A stretch of DNA of 42,734 nucleotides, taken from JBGPHT01 sp041484525 (GTDB lineage Bacteria; Acidobacteriota; Terriglobia; Bryobacterales; Bryobacteraceae). Positions 17,698-26,861 of this stretch are shown piece after piece (the first letter of the stretch is position 1; every line of letters starts with the position of its first letter). The position numbers were made by a program, and so were the translations under genes. The stretch covers positions 1-42,734 of the forward strand of contig JBGPHT010000059.1 in assembly GCA_041484525.1 (NCBI GenBank), given 5' to 3'. The notes beneath the pieces were generated by a model, which had not been told where the DNA came from, searched no databases, and worked only from the letters and a program-made list of their open reading frames with translations.

Positions 17698-17702
17698 GTC
17701 CC

Positions 17703-17722
17703 ATTATATGCAATGGTCATTG
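17703..17722 (-). promoter_or_regulatory. iclR promoter with overlapping operator half-site
   Basis: On the minus strand TATAAT occupies 17708-17703, five bases before the iclR ATG at 17697. CAATG-GT-CATTG (17711-17722) is a perfect palindrome directly upstream. GGTCATTGTGTTA (17715-17727) repeats the left half of the receptor-side operator (17834-17846) with one mismatch. Autoregulation by IclR is a reasonable inference. No good -35 was found at normal spacing. Confidence 0.45.
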
Positions 17723-17835
17723 TGTTAATGTCAGTTCCTCGCCGAAGGTGCTTGCCCGGGAACCTGCGAATTTCGCCTTGACTTCTTCAGGAGCCGCTGA
17801 TATTCTTCTCCGCAAGTTCTACTTTTACGCAAAGG

Positions 17836-17859
17836 TCATTGTATTAGATACAATGATCG
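17836..17859. promoter_or_regulatory. IclR operator candidate ATTGTA-N5-TACAATGATCG (receptor side)
   Basis: TCATTGTAT (17836-17844) and ATACAATGA (17848-17856) form a perfect 9-bp inverted repeat around TAG. The motif ATTGTA-N5-TACAATGATCG spans 17838-17859 and recurs with the same spacing at 31785-31806. TACAAT could serve as the -10 box, so binding would occlude RNA polymerase. It ends 45 nt before the receptor ATG. Confidence 0.62.
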
Positions 17860-17904
17860 CCGAAGCCGAGAAGGCTTTCGGGCCACGATGCCTGGGAGGT
17901 TAGG

Positions 17905-20900
17905 ATGTCTGCGAAGAACGCTCTGCTACGCGCAACTCTGCTGTTACAGTTAACCGCTGTCTGCCTGGTTTACGGCCAGATTCGCTCCGGGACCATTACC
18001 GGGTCTGTGAAGGACGCCAGCGGCGCCGTCGTTGCGAATGCTGCCGTCTCAATCGTCAATCAAGAGACCAACATCAACGCCAACGCCACCACCAACGAGT
18101 CGGGCCAGTTTACGTTTCCGTACCTTTCGGCCGGGCCGTATACGCTCACGGTGAACGCGCCGGGATTCGTGGTTTTCAAAGAGACCGGAATCAATGTCAC
18201 GACGGCCCAGACGGTCAGGGTGGACGCGGCTTTGAAAGTGACCACCATCGAGACCACTGTGGAAGTGGAAGCGCAGGCGGCGACGATCCAGACCGATAGC
18301 ACGAGCGTAACCGGAGCTGTGCTGGCGCGGGCGATCGATGCGATCCCCAATGTCACGCAGAATCCGCTTTACTATGCCTTCCTGCAAAACGGCGTTCAGC
18401 CGCGCAATGCGGCGACCGCTACGACCGGCGATAACTCCTTCGGTATCGGCGTGAACGGCCGGCGGCAGTTCTCCGCGGTCGGCATCAATGGAGGACGCGC
18501 CTTCACCAACGACATTCAACTCGACGGTCTGCCAGTGATGGGCGGCGGATACAACGAGGCGGCCGTGATTCCCAACACGGAAGGGTTGCAGGAAGTCCGC
18601 GTCATCAGTAATAACTTCAGCGCCGAGTATGGCCGCGGTCAAGGCGTGATTGCGATGAGCACAAAGTCCGGCACTAACTCCTTCCATGGACAGGCGACTT
18701 ACACGCTCCGCAACGAAGCGCTGAATGCCAACACGAACTCGAACAAAGCCAACGGCAGCCCGCGGGGACCCTTTAAATCGAACGAATGGGGCGGGGCGGT
18801 GGCAGGCCCGATCATCAAGAATCGCCTGTTCTTCTCGAGTAGCTATCACTACTTGAGATTCAACAGGGGCGTCACTATGATCTCGACGGTGCCAACGGAC
18901 CTGGAGCGCACTGGCAACTTCAGTCAGACCCTGATTCGCGAGACCACTGGCCTCCCGGTGGGTCCGGTTGTCTTCAACCCTTACAGCGTAGTGCAACAGG
19001 GACCGGATCTCTTCCAGAGGAACCCTTACCCGAACGCCACCGTCCCCAACGATTCGCCTGCGTACGCTGCGGCGCTCTACATGGACAGCTTCTATCCCAA
19101 GCCGAACCGCACACCTGACGATGTGTTCAACACCAACAACTACACGTCGTCTATCGTGCAGACGGTGCGCCGCCAGAGCCTCAACAACCGCATCGACTAC
19201 CGATTGGGAAAACATTCGATCTATGGAAGTGCGGGGTTCGGATACGGGCAGGTCTTGACCCCGCGAGCATTCGGAACATCGTTTTTCAACGGCGCCCCGG
19301 CATTGACCAGCGATCGCAATCCATATGCGCAGATCGGCGACACGATCGTGCTCGGACCGACGGTCGTGCTCGACGTCCGCTATGGTGTGACGCGAATCAA
19401 TACCGAGGCCTTCGCAGGCGACAAAGATGGCTTCACCGATTACGACAAGATCGGTGTACCTAAGAATCTGCAGCCGTACATCCAGATCTATGGGGCGGGG
19501 CCGGTCCTGAGTAACTACGGCGGCGGAACGGGCGGCGGCAGTAACTGGACCGCGCTCACCGTTGGCAATTTCGGAACTAAGCATGAGCGCCAGACCAGTC
19601 ACGTCGTAACCGGTAGCCTGACTAAGAGCCGCGGCAACTGGACACACAAGTTCGGCGCGGAATTTCGCAACTTACTCTCCAACTACAGCGACCTGGAGGA
19701 AGCGTCGGTGTCGATGCCGTCCGTAAGCAACGCGGTGGGCGGTAACTTCGTGTTTCAGTACACCACCGCTACCGGCGTCGTGGCGCAACAGAATACGACG
19801 AATCAGCAGAAAGGCATCAACGGCGCGACGCTCTTCACCGGCGCCGGTCTGTGGTGGATCCGCCCGGGCGCCAACCTGCTGGCGGCCTTCGGCCAGCCGT
19901 ACTTCGCCGTCTACTCGCAAAACGATTGGCGGGTCACGTCAAAGTTGACGCTCAACCTGGGATTGCGTTGGGACCTGCAGCCGGGGCCGACCGAGAGACA
20001 TGACCGGATGGCGGCGTATGACCTCGAGGCGAAGAATCCGTTTGGAACCCTCGGTGCGATTGCGTTTCCCGGAACGAACGGCTATAGCCGGGGCCTGTGG
20101 GATACCCACTACAACAACTGGGGGCCGCGCGTGGGTCTGGCTTATCAGATGCGCCCGGGGCTGGTTCTGCGCGGCGGCTTCGGTGTCGCCTACCTGCCGA
20201 GCAACACGGGATACTTCTCCGGACCGAACGATTACGGCTCGACCTCGTTCGGCAATGGCACAAACATGATCCCCTACGGAAACAATCCGAATGGGGTTCC
20301 GGCATACCGTTATACGGACCTCCAACCGCTCTCTCTAGCGGTCGGCGCCAATGTCAACGATCCCTCGGTGTACGGCGTTTCCGAGGCGCGCTTCGAACGC
20401 CATTTGAAGAACGGCGTTTCCAAGCAGTGGAACTTCTTCATCGAGAAGTCCTTTGCGCGGAGCTGGTTCCTTTCGGTGGGATACAGCGGCGCGGCGAGCC
20501 GAAACCTGTCCAATCGCAACCAGGTGTTTGAGAGTCTGCAGAATGTTCCGGATTCCGTGCTCGCCACCTGGAAGCAGCAGTACATCGCGAGCAATGGCAC
20601 CATCAATCCCGCGATGCTGCTAGTGCCGAATCCGCTGCAGCCGGCCACGGGCCCGCTGAAGAATTTCAACGGCGCCATTGGAGCGGCCACGGTTACGCAG
20701 TTCGTGAACTATTTGCCGTACCAATACCTGTACGGCACGGGCGCGCGGATTAACGATTCCCGCGGATTCGCCGACTTCAACTCACTGCAAGTTCGCATGA
20801 GCCACGCCTTCGCGCACGGCTTCTTAGTGGACTTCAACTACACGTGGTCCAAGGAACTGGACTACACGAGCACGGCAACCGAAGACGGCCAGGGATTCAA

Positions 20901-21663
20901 CAGTGGGGGCACCGCCGGCGCTCCCGACATTCTGAATCTGGCCAACAACCGCCGCTATGGCTCCGCCGATACGCCGCATCGCGCCACGGTCATCATGGTG
21001 TATGAGTTGCCCTTCGGTCCGGGGAAGGCGTTGGCTCCCAAGAATAAAGTGCTGAGCGCCATCGTCGGGAACTGGCAGGCGGGCAGCGTGGTGACCGCGC
21101 AGGCGGGTATGCCGATCATCATCAGCGGCGCTTCCGATGGCACTTTGGTCGGCCGTCCGCACCGCATCGCGGGTGCACCGCTCGAAGTGCCGAAGAACTT
21201 GCAGAAGTGGTACGACGGCGTCACTCAGGTGACACTGCCGTGCGGCCGCATCGTCACTCCAGGCAAGAATACGTTCCTCAAGTACGACGCTTGCGCGTGG
21301 GACGGTCAAGTCATTCTGGCCCCGAACGGTAAGTACATCGCGGATCAATATTGGGTCGGACCGGCAGCCCAGGACTATGGCGATTTCCGTGGACCCGGGC
21401 GGTTCAACATGGATATGAGCCTGCGCCGCACCTTCAAGATCAAGGAACACATGACGCTGAACTTCAATGCGGACGCAACCAACCTGTTGAACAGCGCTCA
21501 GTATAGCGGGGCCTACGCCGGAGGTCTGGGCAACACCAATCTGGTGGACAATCCTGCGAAGGGACTGAAGGTCGGGATGGGGACGAACGATGCCTTCGGC
21601 ACCATCGGAGTGGGCACCTTTGACCCGCGTCAGGTAACCATGCGACTATTGCTTCGTTTCTGA
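17905..21663 (+). CDS. TonB-dependent outer-membrane receptor, right-arm operon
   Basis: A 1,252-aa receptor preceded by GGGAGG. A signal peptide (LLRATLLLQLTAVCLVYGQ) is followed by a carboxypeptidase-regulatory-like domain (GTITGSVKDASGAVVANAAV, residues about 28-115). The plug has NNFSAEYGRGQGVIAMSTKS, and a barrel ends MRLLLRF with the terminal Phe needed for assembly. It has the same architecture as the left-arm receptor at 4758-8150 but a clearly different barrel, so a different ligand is likely. It is first in a tightly spaced run of six plus-strand genes ending at 29362, behind the proposed IclR operator. It probably imports the compound that the downstream PQQ and DUF1080 proteins act on. 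The substrate is not identifiable. Confidence 0.93.
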   Translation: MSAKNALLRATLLLQLTAVCLVYGQIRSGTITGSVKDASGAVVANAAVSIVNQETNINANATTNESGQFTFPYLSAGPYTLTVNAPGFVVFKETGINVTTAQTVRVDAALKVTTIETTVEVEAQAATIQTDSTSVTGAVLARAIDAIPNVTQNPLYYAFLQNGVQPRNAATATTGDNSFGIGVNGRRQFSAVGINGGRAFTNDIQLDGLPVMGGGYNEAAVIPNTEGLQEVRVISNNFSAEYGRGQGVIAMSTKSGTNSFHGQATYTLRNEALNANTNSNKANGSPRGPFKSNEWGGAVAGPIIKNRLFFSSSYHYLRFNRGVTMISTVPTDLERTGNFSQTLIRETTGLPVGPVVFNPYSVVQQGPDLFQRNPYPNATVPNDSPAYAAALYMDSFYPKPNRTPDDVFNTNNYTSSIVQTVRRQSLNNRIDYRLGKHSIYGSAGFGYGQVLTPRAFGTSFFNGAPALTSDRNPYAQIGDTIVLGPTVVLDVRYGVTRINTEAFAGDKDGFTDYDKIGVPKNLQPYIQIYGAGPVLSNYGGGTGGGSNWTALTVGNFGTKHERQTSHVVTGSLTKSRGNWTHKFGAEFRNLLSNYSDLEEASVSMPSVSNAVGGNFVFQYTTATGVVAQQNTTNQQKGINGATLFTGAGLWWIRPGANLLAAFGQPYFAVYSQNDWRVTSKLTLNLGLRWDLQPGPTERHDRMAAYDLEAKNPFGTLGAIAFPGTNGYSRGLWDTHYNNWGPRVGLAYQMRPGLVLRGGFGVAYLPSNTGYFSGPNDYGSTSFGNGTNMIPYGNNPNGVPAYRYTDLQPLSLAVGANVNDPSVYGVSEARFERHLKNGVSKQWNFFIEKSFARSWFLSVGYSGAASRNLSNRNQVFESLQNVPDSVLATWKQQYIASNGTINPAMLLVPNPLQPATGPLKNFNGAIGAATVTQFVNYLPYQYLYGTGARINDSRGFADFNSLQVRMSHAFAHGFLVDFNYTWSKELDYTSTATEDGQGFNSGGTAGAPDILNLANNRRYGSADTPHRATVIMVYELPFGPGKALAPKNKVLSAIVGNWQAGSVVTAQAGMPIIISGASDGTLVGRPHRIAGAPLEVPKNLQKWYDGVTQVTLPCGRIVTPGKNTFLKYDACAWDGQVILAPNGKYIADQYWVGPAAQDYGDFRGPGRFNMDMSLRRTFKIKEHMTLNFNADATNLLNSAQYSGAYAGGLGNTNLVDNPAKGLKVGMGTNDAFGTIGVGTFDPRQVTMRLLLRF

Positions 21664-21684
21664 CGCGCGAGTCAAGGAGTAGCC

Positions 21685-23643
21685 ATGTCCAAGGCAAAAC
21701 CGTACGCGATTGGCATTGCCGCGCTTGCCGTTCTGGGATCGGCGATCTTCGCGGCCAGCCAGAACTTCGTGCCCGACTACGTATTCAAAGGGTCCGCTCT
21801 GACCGGATGGCACCAACTCGGCGCGGCTGACTGGCGCGCCGAAAACGGAGAGATCATCGGCGCCGCCAAGCAGGATGGCGGCTGGCTGGTGCTCGACAAA
21901 GGCTATCAGGACATCGGATTCTACACGTCGTTTCAGTGTGCCGGCGCTTGCAAGGCGGGTGTGCTGCTGCGTGCGGAGAAAACTGCGGAAGGCATGAAGG
22001 GCATCTTCGTCTCGCTGGCCGAGGGGGATGTGGCGGCTTACGACGTAGTCCTCGATCCGCAGGGCAAGGAAGTCAGCCGCACCAAACTCGGCGCCGGTCC
22101 GGGGGCGATGATTCGCATGGCGAGCGGCCGGTTCAGCGGCGGCGAAGATCTGGTGCCCGGGTTTTCGAAGCCGGCGCCGACGCGAGCCGAATTGGCTGCG
22201 GCTGCTGCACGGGCGCCTGCTCCTGGCGGTGGTGGCGGAGGAGGACGTGGCGGCCGCGGCGGCGGTGGACCCGCATTGCCGGCGAACGAGTGGCACACGG
22301 TGCAGATCATGCTCGACGCCGACGTGTTGAGCCTCTCGGTGAATGGACGCGGCGGCGGCAGCGGCACTACCAACGATCGCATGATGGGCTTCGGCTCGCT
22401 GGCGCTCTATGCCGGCGGCTCGGGCGAGGTCCGCTATAAAGAGGTGTCGTACAAGGATCTCAACTCCAAGTTCGAGCCCAAAGAGTCGGTCTCGACGAAT
22501 TTCCAGATGCAGCGGCTCAGCGACTTTTACTACGGGTGGTGCGCCGCGGCTGCCGACATCAATCACGACGGCGTGATGGACGTGATTGCCGGACCCTTCT
22601 ACTTCCTGGGGCCGGATTATACCGAGAGACGAGAGTTCACTGCCGCCCGCACGTACAATCCGAGCAATCAATTCTCCCAGGCCATGGTGAATTTCGCCTA
22701 TGACTTTACCGGCGACGGCTGGCCTGACATCCTGCTGGTTGACCAGCGGCCCATCTATCTTTATGTGAATCCGCGAGGCGAATCACGCCGTTGGGACCGC
22801 TACAATGTCGTCCCTCAGGCTTCGACCGAGATCGAGCTGCTCAAAGATATCGACGGCGACGGCAAGCCCGAAGTCCTGTTCGGAGGCGACGGCGCTTTGG
22901 AGTACGCCAAGCCGGATCCGGCGAACCCGACGGCGCCCTGGATCGTACACAAGATCTCCGAGAAAATCGGCGTCAACGCCCACGGCATGGGCGTCGGGGA
23001 CATCAACGGCGACGGGCGGATGGACGTGGTCAACGCTCGCGGTTGGTGGGAACAGCCGCCCGCCGGCTCCACGCAGGAGACCTGGACATTCCATGCGGCA
23101 GCGTTCGGCAACGGCGGCGCCGAAATGGGAATCTACGACGTGAACGGCGACGGTTTGAACGATGTGGTGACCGCGCTGGCGGCTCACGGATGGGGGCTCG
23201 CGTGGTTCGAGCAGAAGCGCGACAAAGACGCCAAGATCTCGTTCGTCCAGCACAACATCATGGGCGATTTTTCGACGAAGAACGCGGGCAACGTCACCTT
23301 CTCCGAACTGCATGGCGTGACGTTTGCCGATCTCGATGGCGACGGCATACTCGACGTGATCGTCGGCAAGCGCCACTTTTCGCACCTGGAAAGCTACACC
23401 GATCCAGACCCGTACGGTCCCGCGGTGCTGTATTGGTACCGGACGGTGCGCAATCCGAAAGCGGAGGGCGGGGCGGAGTTCGTTCCGGAGCTGATTCACA
23501 ACCGTTCGGGAGTTGGCTCTCACCTGGCGGCAGTGGATCTGAACGGCGATGGCACACCCGACATTATCACCTCGACCAATCGGGGCACATTCATTTTCTG
23601 GAACAAGATGCAGGCGAAAGGGAAAACGCCCGCCAAGAAGTAA
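21685..23643 (+). CDS. Secreted DUF1080 (3-keto-disaccharide hydrolase-like) plus VCBS/FG-GAP propeller protein
   Basis: A 652-aa protein with AAGGAG upstream and a signal peptide (IGIAALAVLGSAIFAASQ). Residues about 30-265 are a LamG-like DUF1080 domain (GWHQLGAADWRAENGEIIGA, GVLLRAEKT, ALPANEWHTVQIMLDADVLS). It is interrupted by a Gly/Arg-rich insert of about 20 residues at 22222-22275. The rest is VCBS/FG-GAP propeller with calcium-loop repeats: DINHDGVMDVIAGP, DFTGDGWPDILL, DIDGDGKPEVLFGG, DINGDGRMDVV, DVNGDGLNDVV, DLDGDGILDVI and DLNGDGTPDII. DUF1080 relatives cleave 3-ketodisaccharides or bind glycans. Its place between receptor and PQQ dehydrogenase suggests processing of an oxidised sugar outside the cytoplasm. 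Confidence 0.85.
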   Translation: MSKAKPYAIGIAALAVLGSAIFAASQNFVPDYVFKGSALTGWHQLGAADWRAENGEIIGAAKQDGGWLVLDKGYQDIGFYTSFQCAGACKAGVLLRAEKTAEGMKGIFVSLAEGDVAAYDVVLDPQGKEVSRTKLGAGPGAMIRMASGRFSGGEDLVPGFSKPAPTRAELAAAAARAPAPGGGGGGGRGGRGGGGPALPANEWHTVQIMLDADVLSLSVNGRGGGSGTTNDRMMGFGSLALYAGGSGEVRYKEVSYKDLNSKFEPKESVSTNFQMQRLSDFYYGWCAAAADINHDGVMDVIAGPFYFLGPDYTERREFTAARTYNPSNQFSQAMVNFAYDFTGDGWPDILLVDQRPIYLYVNPRGESRRWDRYNVVPQASTEIELLKDIDGDGKPEVLFGGDGALEYAKPDPANPTAPWIVHKISEKIGVNAHGMGVGDINGDGRMDVVNARGWWEQPPAGSTQETWTFHAAAFGNGGAEMGIYDVNGDGLNDVVTALAAHGWGLAWFEQKRDKDAKISFVQHNIMGDFSTKNAGNVTFSELHGVTFADLDGDGILDVIVGKRHFSHLESYTDPDPYGPAVLYWYRTVRNPKAEGGAEFVPELIHNRSGVGSHLAAVDLNGDGTPDIITSTNRGTFIFWNKMQAKGKTPAKK

Positions 23644-23651
23644 TCCCCGAT

Positions 23652-25553
23652 ATGGTCATGCGACAACTCGCGATTACCCTTTTGTTTATTGCGTGCCCGG
23701 CGGCCGGCGTCGCGCAGACCGACTGGCCCATTTATGGTCACGATCCCAGCGGTTTGCAGTATTCGCCCCTGAAGCAGATCGATACGAAGAACGTCGGAAA
23801 GCTTCAGGTCGCGTGGACCTACGACACGCGTCCCGCTGCCGTGCCTGCATCGGACGGCGTAGAAGCTAAGCCGGCGCCGCGCAACCGCGCGTCGCAAGCG
23901 ACTCCTCTCGTCGTCGGCGGCATCTTGTATTTATCGACTCCTTACGGCCGCGTGGCCGCGATGGAACCGGAGACGGGGAAGAAGATCTGGGAGTACGAAT
24001 CCGAGTACACACCGTCGGGACGGGGCATTGCCTACTGGCCGGGCGATGCGGCGCTGCCCGCGCAGATCGTCGTGGCCACGATGAACGGATGGCTGTTTAC
24101 TCTGGACGCCAAGACCGGCAAACTGACCACTTCGTTTGGCGATAACGGGAGGGTCAATCTCAAGACTGGTGTCGCGGATAAATTTCCGCGCGGCCGCTAT
24201 GGGGTATCGTCGCCTCCCGCGATTTACAAGAACCTGATCTTCAGCGGCGCGCAACTTCAGGAAGAGCCGGCAAACGGGCCGAGCGGCGACATTCGCGCCT
24301 GGGATGTCCATACCGGCAAACTGGTCTGGACGTTTCACACGATTCCCCGCCCCGGCGAGGCCAACCACGACGCGTGGGAAGGCGATCAGTGGGCCGATCG
24401 CTCCGGCGCCAATGTGTGGGGTTTCATGACCGTGGATGTGGACCGCGGATTGCTGTTCCTGCCGATCGGCACGCCGACGCCGGATTTCTACGGCGGCAGC
24501 CGCAAAGGCTCGAATCTGTACGGCTCGTCGCTGGTAGTGTTGGAGGCGGCCACCGGCAAGCTGAAGTGGTTTTTCCAGACTACGCACCACGACAACTGGG
24601 ACTACGACCTGACTTCGGCGCCGGCGCTGATCGATGTGACGCAGAACGGGAAAAAGATTCCGGCTGTGGCGCAGTGGACCAAGCAGGGCCTCCTCTTCTT
24701 CTTCAATCGCCTGACGGGCGAGCCGATTTACAAGGTCGAGGAGCGCGAGGTGGCCTCCGACAATCCCGTGCCCGGGGATCAGAATTGGCCGACGCAGCCG
24801 TTTCCGGTCAAGCCGCCGCCGCTGGCGCGCATGACTTTCAAATTGGACGAGGTCGCCAAGGTGACGCCGGAGCACGAGAAGTATTGCAAGGATCTGTTGG
24901 CGCTCGAAGGCGGCGCAATCGGTGGCGGACCCTACGCGCAGTATGGGCCGAAGCTGCGCGTGATTTTCCCCGGCTGGGTCGGTGGCGGCAACTGGAGTCC
25001 TACCGCGTTCCATCCCGATTTGGGCTACATCTTTGTCACCTCGCACGATCTGGGCAACCTGAACAAGATGGTGCCGTCGCGCGACGGCACATCGTTCAGT
25101 CGCGTAGGCGCCGACAATGCTCCCTCCAATTCCGGCGGCCGGTTCTGGGATGGCGCGAAGAAATGGCCATGCCAGGCGCCCCCCTGGGCCGAGATCATTG
25201 CGGTGAACGTGAATACCGGCGATATCGCCTGGCGGAACCCGTTGGGGTCGTTCGATGAACTGGACGCGCTGGGCGTGCCGAAGACCGGGACTCCCGAACC
25301 CAGGGGCGGGCCCATCGCCACGGCCGGCGGCCTGGTTTTCATCGGCGCCACCATCGACGCGCGCTTTCGAGCCTTGGAAGCGCGGACTGGTAAAGAGCTT
25401 TGGGCGACCAAGCTGGTGGACGCTGCCAAATCGACACCCATCACCTATCAGGGCAAGAACGGTAAACAGTACGTGGCGATTCTGGCCGGCGGCGGAGAGA
25501 CGCGCAGTCCGGATAATCCGGGCGGACGTTTATATGTCTTCGCCTTGCCGTAG
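23652..25553 (+). CDS. PQQ-dependent dehydrogenase, right-arm copy
   Basis: A 633-aa quinoprotein with signal peptide MRQLAITLLFIACPAAGVAQ (Sec-type rather than the Tat leader of the copy at 9004-10884). Propeller motifs are WPIYGHDPSGLQYSPLKQI, VGKLQVAWTYDTR, TGKLVWTFHTIPRPGEA, HHDNWDYDLTSAPALIDV and KTGTPEPRGGPIATAGGLVF. The HHDNWDYD motif is the active-site Asp region of glucose/polyol dehydrogenases. The open frame continues 861 nt upstream in another frame of the VCBS gene, but that part is not coding. The start is the first ATG after its stop (23652, or 23658). There is no cytochrome domain. The probable acceptor is the cytochrome at 29365-29811, which shares the proposed operator, but that is inference. 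Confidence 0.9.
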   Translation: MVMRQLAITLLFIACPAAGVAQTDWPIYGHDPSGLQYSPLKQIDTKNVGKLQVAWTYDTRPAAVPASDGVEAKPAPRNRASQATPLVVGGILYLSTPYGRVAAMEPETGKKIWEYESEYTPSGRGIAYWPGDAALPAQIVVATMNGWLFTLDAKTGKLTTSFGDNGRVNLKTGVADKFPRGRYGVSSPPAIYKNLIFSGAQLQEEPANGPSGDIRAWDVHTGKLVWTFHTIPRPGEANHDAWEGDQWADRSGANVWGFMTVDVDRGLLFLPIGTPTPDFYGGSRKGSNLYGSSLVVLEAATGKLKWFFQTTHHDNWDYDLTSAPALIDVTQNGKKIPAVAQWTKQGLLFFFNRLTGEPIYKVEEREVASDNPVPGDQNWPTQPFPVKPPPLARMTFKLDEVAKVTPEHEKYCKDLLALEGGAIGGGPYAQYGPKLRVIFPGWVGGGNWSPTAFHPDLGYIFVTSHDLGNLNKMVPSRDGTSFSRVGADNAPSNSGGRFWDGAKKWPCQAPPWAEIIAVNVNTGDIAWRNPLGSFDELDALGVPKTGTPEPRGGPIATAGGLVFIGATIDARFRALEARTGKELWATKLVDAAKSTPITYQGKNGKQYVAILAGGGETRSPDNPGGRLYVFALP

Positions 25554-25573
25554 ACGCACTTCCTCGGAGCACA

Positions 25574-26851
25574 ATGAGCAAAAAGACGACCATTGCGATC
25601 GCACATAGCGATGCCGATCTCGGCAAGCCAGCCGAATACACCAGGGCCCAACTTGACCTGGTCAAGGATATGATCCGGCAAATTGCCGACCAGACGATGG
25701 GAGGAATGCACAACATAGTTAAGGCGGGCGACAAGGTTCTGATCAAGATCAATACCGTGATCCCGGTGCCTGCCAATGCCGGTTTCACTACCGATCCCCG
25801 GATGCTCGAAGCGCTGATCGAACTCGTGCAGGAACAGAATCCGGGACGAATTCAGATTGGCGAGCGCTGCGCCATGGGCGCCGATACCATGAAGGCGATG
25901 GAGGTGTGCGGCATTGTGGAGGTGGCCCAGCGGACGGGCGTGGAGCTATGCCCGTTCGAGCACGCGCCGTTCGACATGTACAAGATCGACCGCCCGATCA
26001 GCTTCAACGAATTCCCCGTGCCGCGCCCGGTCCGCGAAGCTGACGTCTACATCGGGCTGCCCAAGATGAAGGTCCACGTGCACACGACCTTTACCGGCGC
26101 GATGAAGTTGCAGTTCGGCAATCTGCCGGACTATAACTGGATGGTCAAATGCCATCGCGACGACATCTATCAGAAGATCGTCAATCTCACGCGCGCCGCC
26201 AATCCGAAATGGTTCGTGATGGACTCGCTATATGCCTGCCAGGGCAACGGGCCTTTCAGCCCTTACAGCGAGGACCTGATCAAGGACTTCAACACCATCT
26301 GCGGCGGTCCCGATCCGGTTGCCGTGGACACCATCTGCGAAGCGCTGATGGATTGGGACTATCCCGGCACGAATGTTCCTTCCACGGTTCTGGGAGCGGC
26401 CGAGGGGCTCGGCACCAACCGGATGGACGAAATCGAAATCGCCGGCGTGCCGATCGACAAGGTCAAACGGCGGTTCCGGCGACAGCACACGGTTTTGCAG
26501 GGCCAGTACAAGAACGTGAATGTCATCATGGGATCGACCTGCGAGGCCGGCTGCAAGGCGATCGTGCGCATTCAATTGGATCAGTTGCAAGCCGACGGCA
26601 CGCTGGACCGGTTGAAGCGCCCTCTCTACGTGTTTACCGGGCTGCAATTCGAGCAGCAGATCCAACCCGTGGATGGCGACGTGATCGTGGTCGGCGACTG
26701 CGCCAAGCCTGTGCTCGACCGTTTTCCCGATGCAAAATATTGGGGCGAGTGCGAAGAGTATCCAAACTGCACACCGATCTGGGCCAACCGCCCGGACGTG
26801 GGCATCGGCAGCTACGTGCGGCATCTCCTGGCTGTCCAGGAAGCAAACTAA
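25574..26851 (+). CDS. DUF362 domain protein
   Basis: A 425-aa cytoplasmic protein with GGAG before the ATG. The DUF362 pattern is clear: MHNIVKAGDKVLIKINTV, TTDPRMLEALIELV, RIQIGERCAMGA, VREADVYIGLPKMKVHVHTT and GGPDPVAVDTICEALM. Unlike many members it has no 2[4Fe-4S] ferredoxin tail. Instead the last 110 residues hold scattered cysteines (GSTCEAGCKA, VGDCAKP, WGECEEYPNC), with spacing that could bind a metal or cluster. DUF362 proteins have no settled reaction. It lies 20 nt after the PQQ dehydrogenase and 10 nt before the transketolase, so it is almost certainly in this operon. No signal peptide is present. Confidence 0.85.
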   Translation: MSKKTTIAIAHSDADLGKPAEYTRAQLDLVKDMIRQIADQTMGGMHNIVKAGDKVLIKINTVIPVPANAGFTTDPRMLEALIELVQEQNPGRIQIGERCAMGADTMKAMEVCGIVEVAQRTGVELCPFEHAPFDMYKIDRPISFNEFPVPRPVREADVYIGLPKMKVHVHTTFTGAMKLQFGNLPDYNWMVKCHRDDIYQKIVNLTRAANPKWFVMDSLYACQGNGPFSPYSEDLIKDFNTICGGPDPVAVDTICEALMDWDYPGTNVPSTVLGAAEGLGTNRMDEIEIAGVPIDKVKRRFRRQHTVLQGQYKNVNVIMGSTCEAGCKAIVRIQLDQLQADGTLDRLKRPLYVFTGLQFEQQIQPVDGDVIVVGDCAKPVLDRFPDAKYWGECEEYPNCTPIWANRPDVGIGSYVRHLLAVQEAN

Positions 26852-26861
26852 CTAACCAGTT

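Noticed and set aside
18049..19647. Minus-strand open frame of 532 codons opposite the receptor
   Set aside because: Composition is that of a shadow frame (Arg/Val/Asp rich), without signal peptide or motif.
22791..23651. Upstream open extension of the right-arm PQQ dehydrogenase
   Set aside because: It is an Arg-rich alternative frame of the VCBS gene. The signal peptide and first propeller motif start at 23652.
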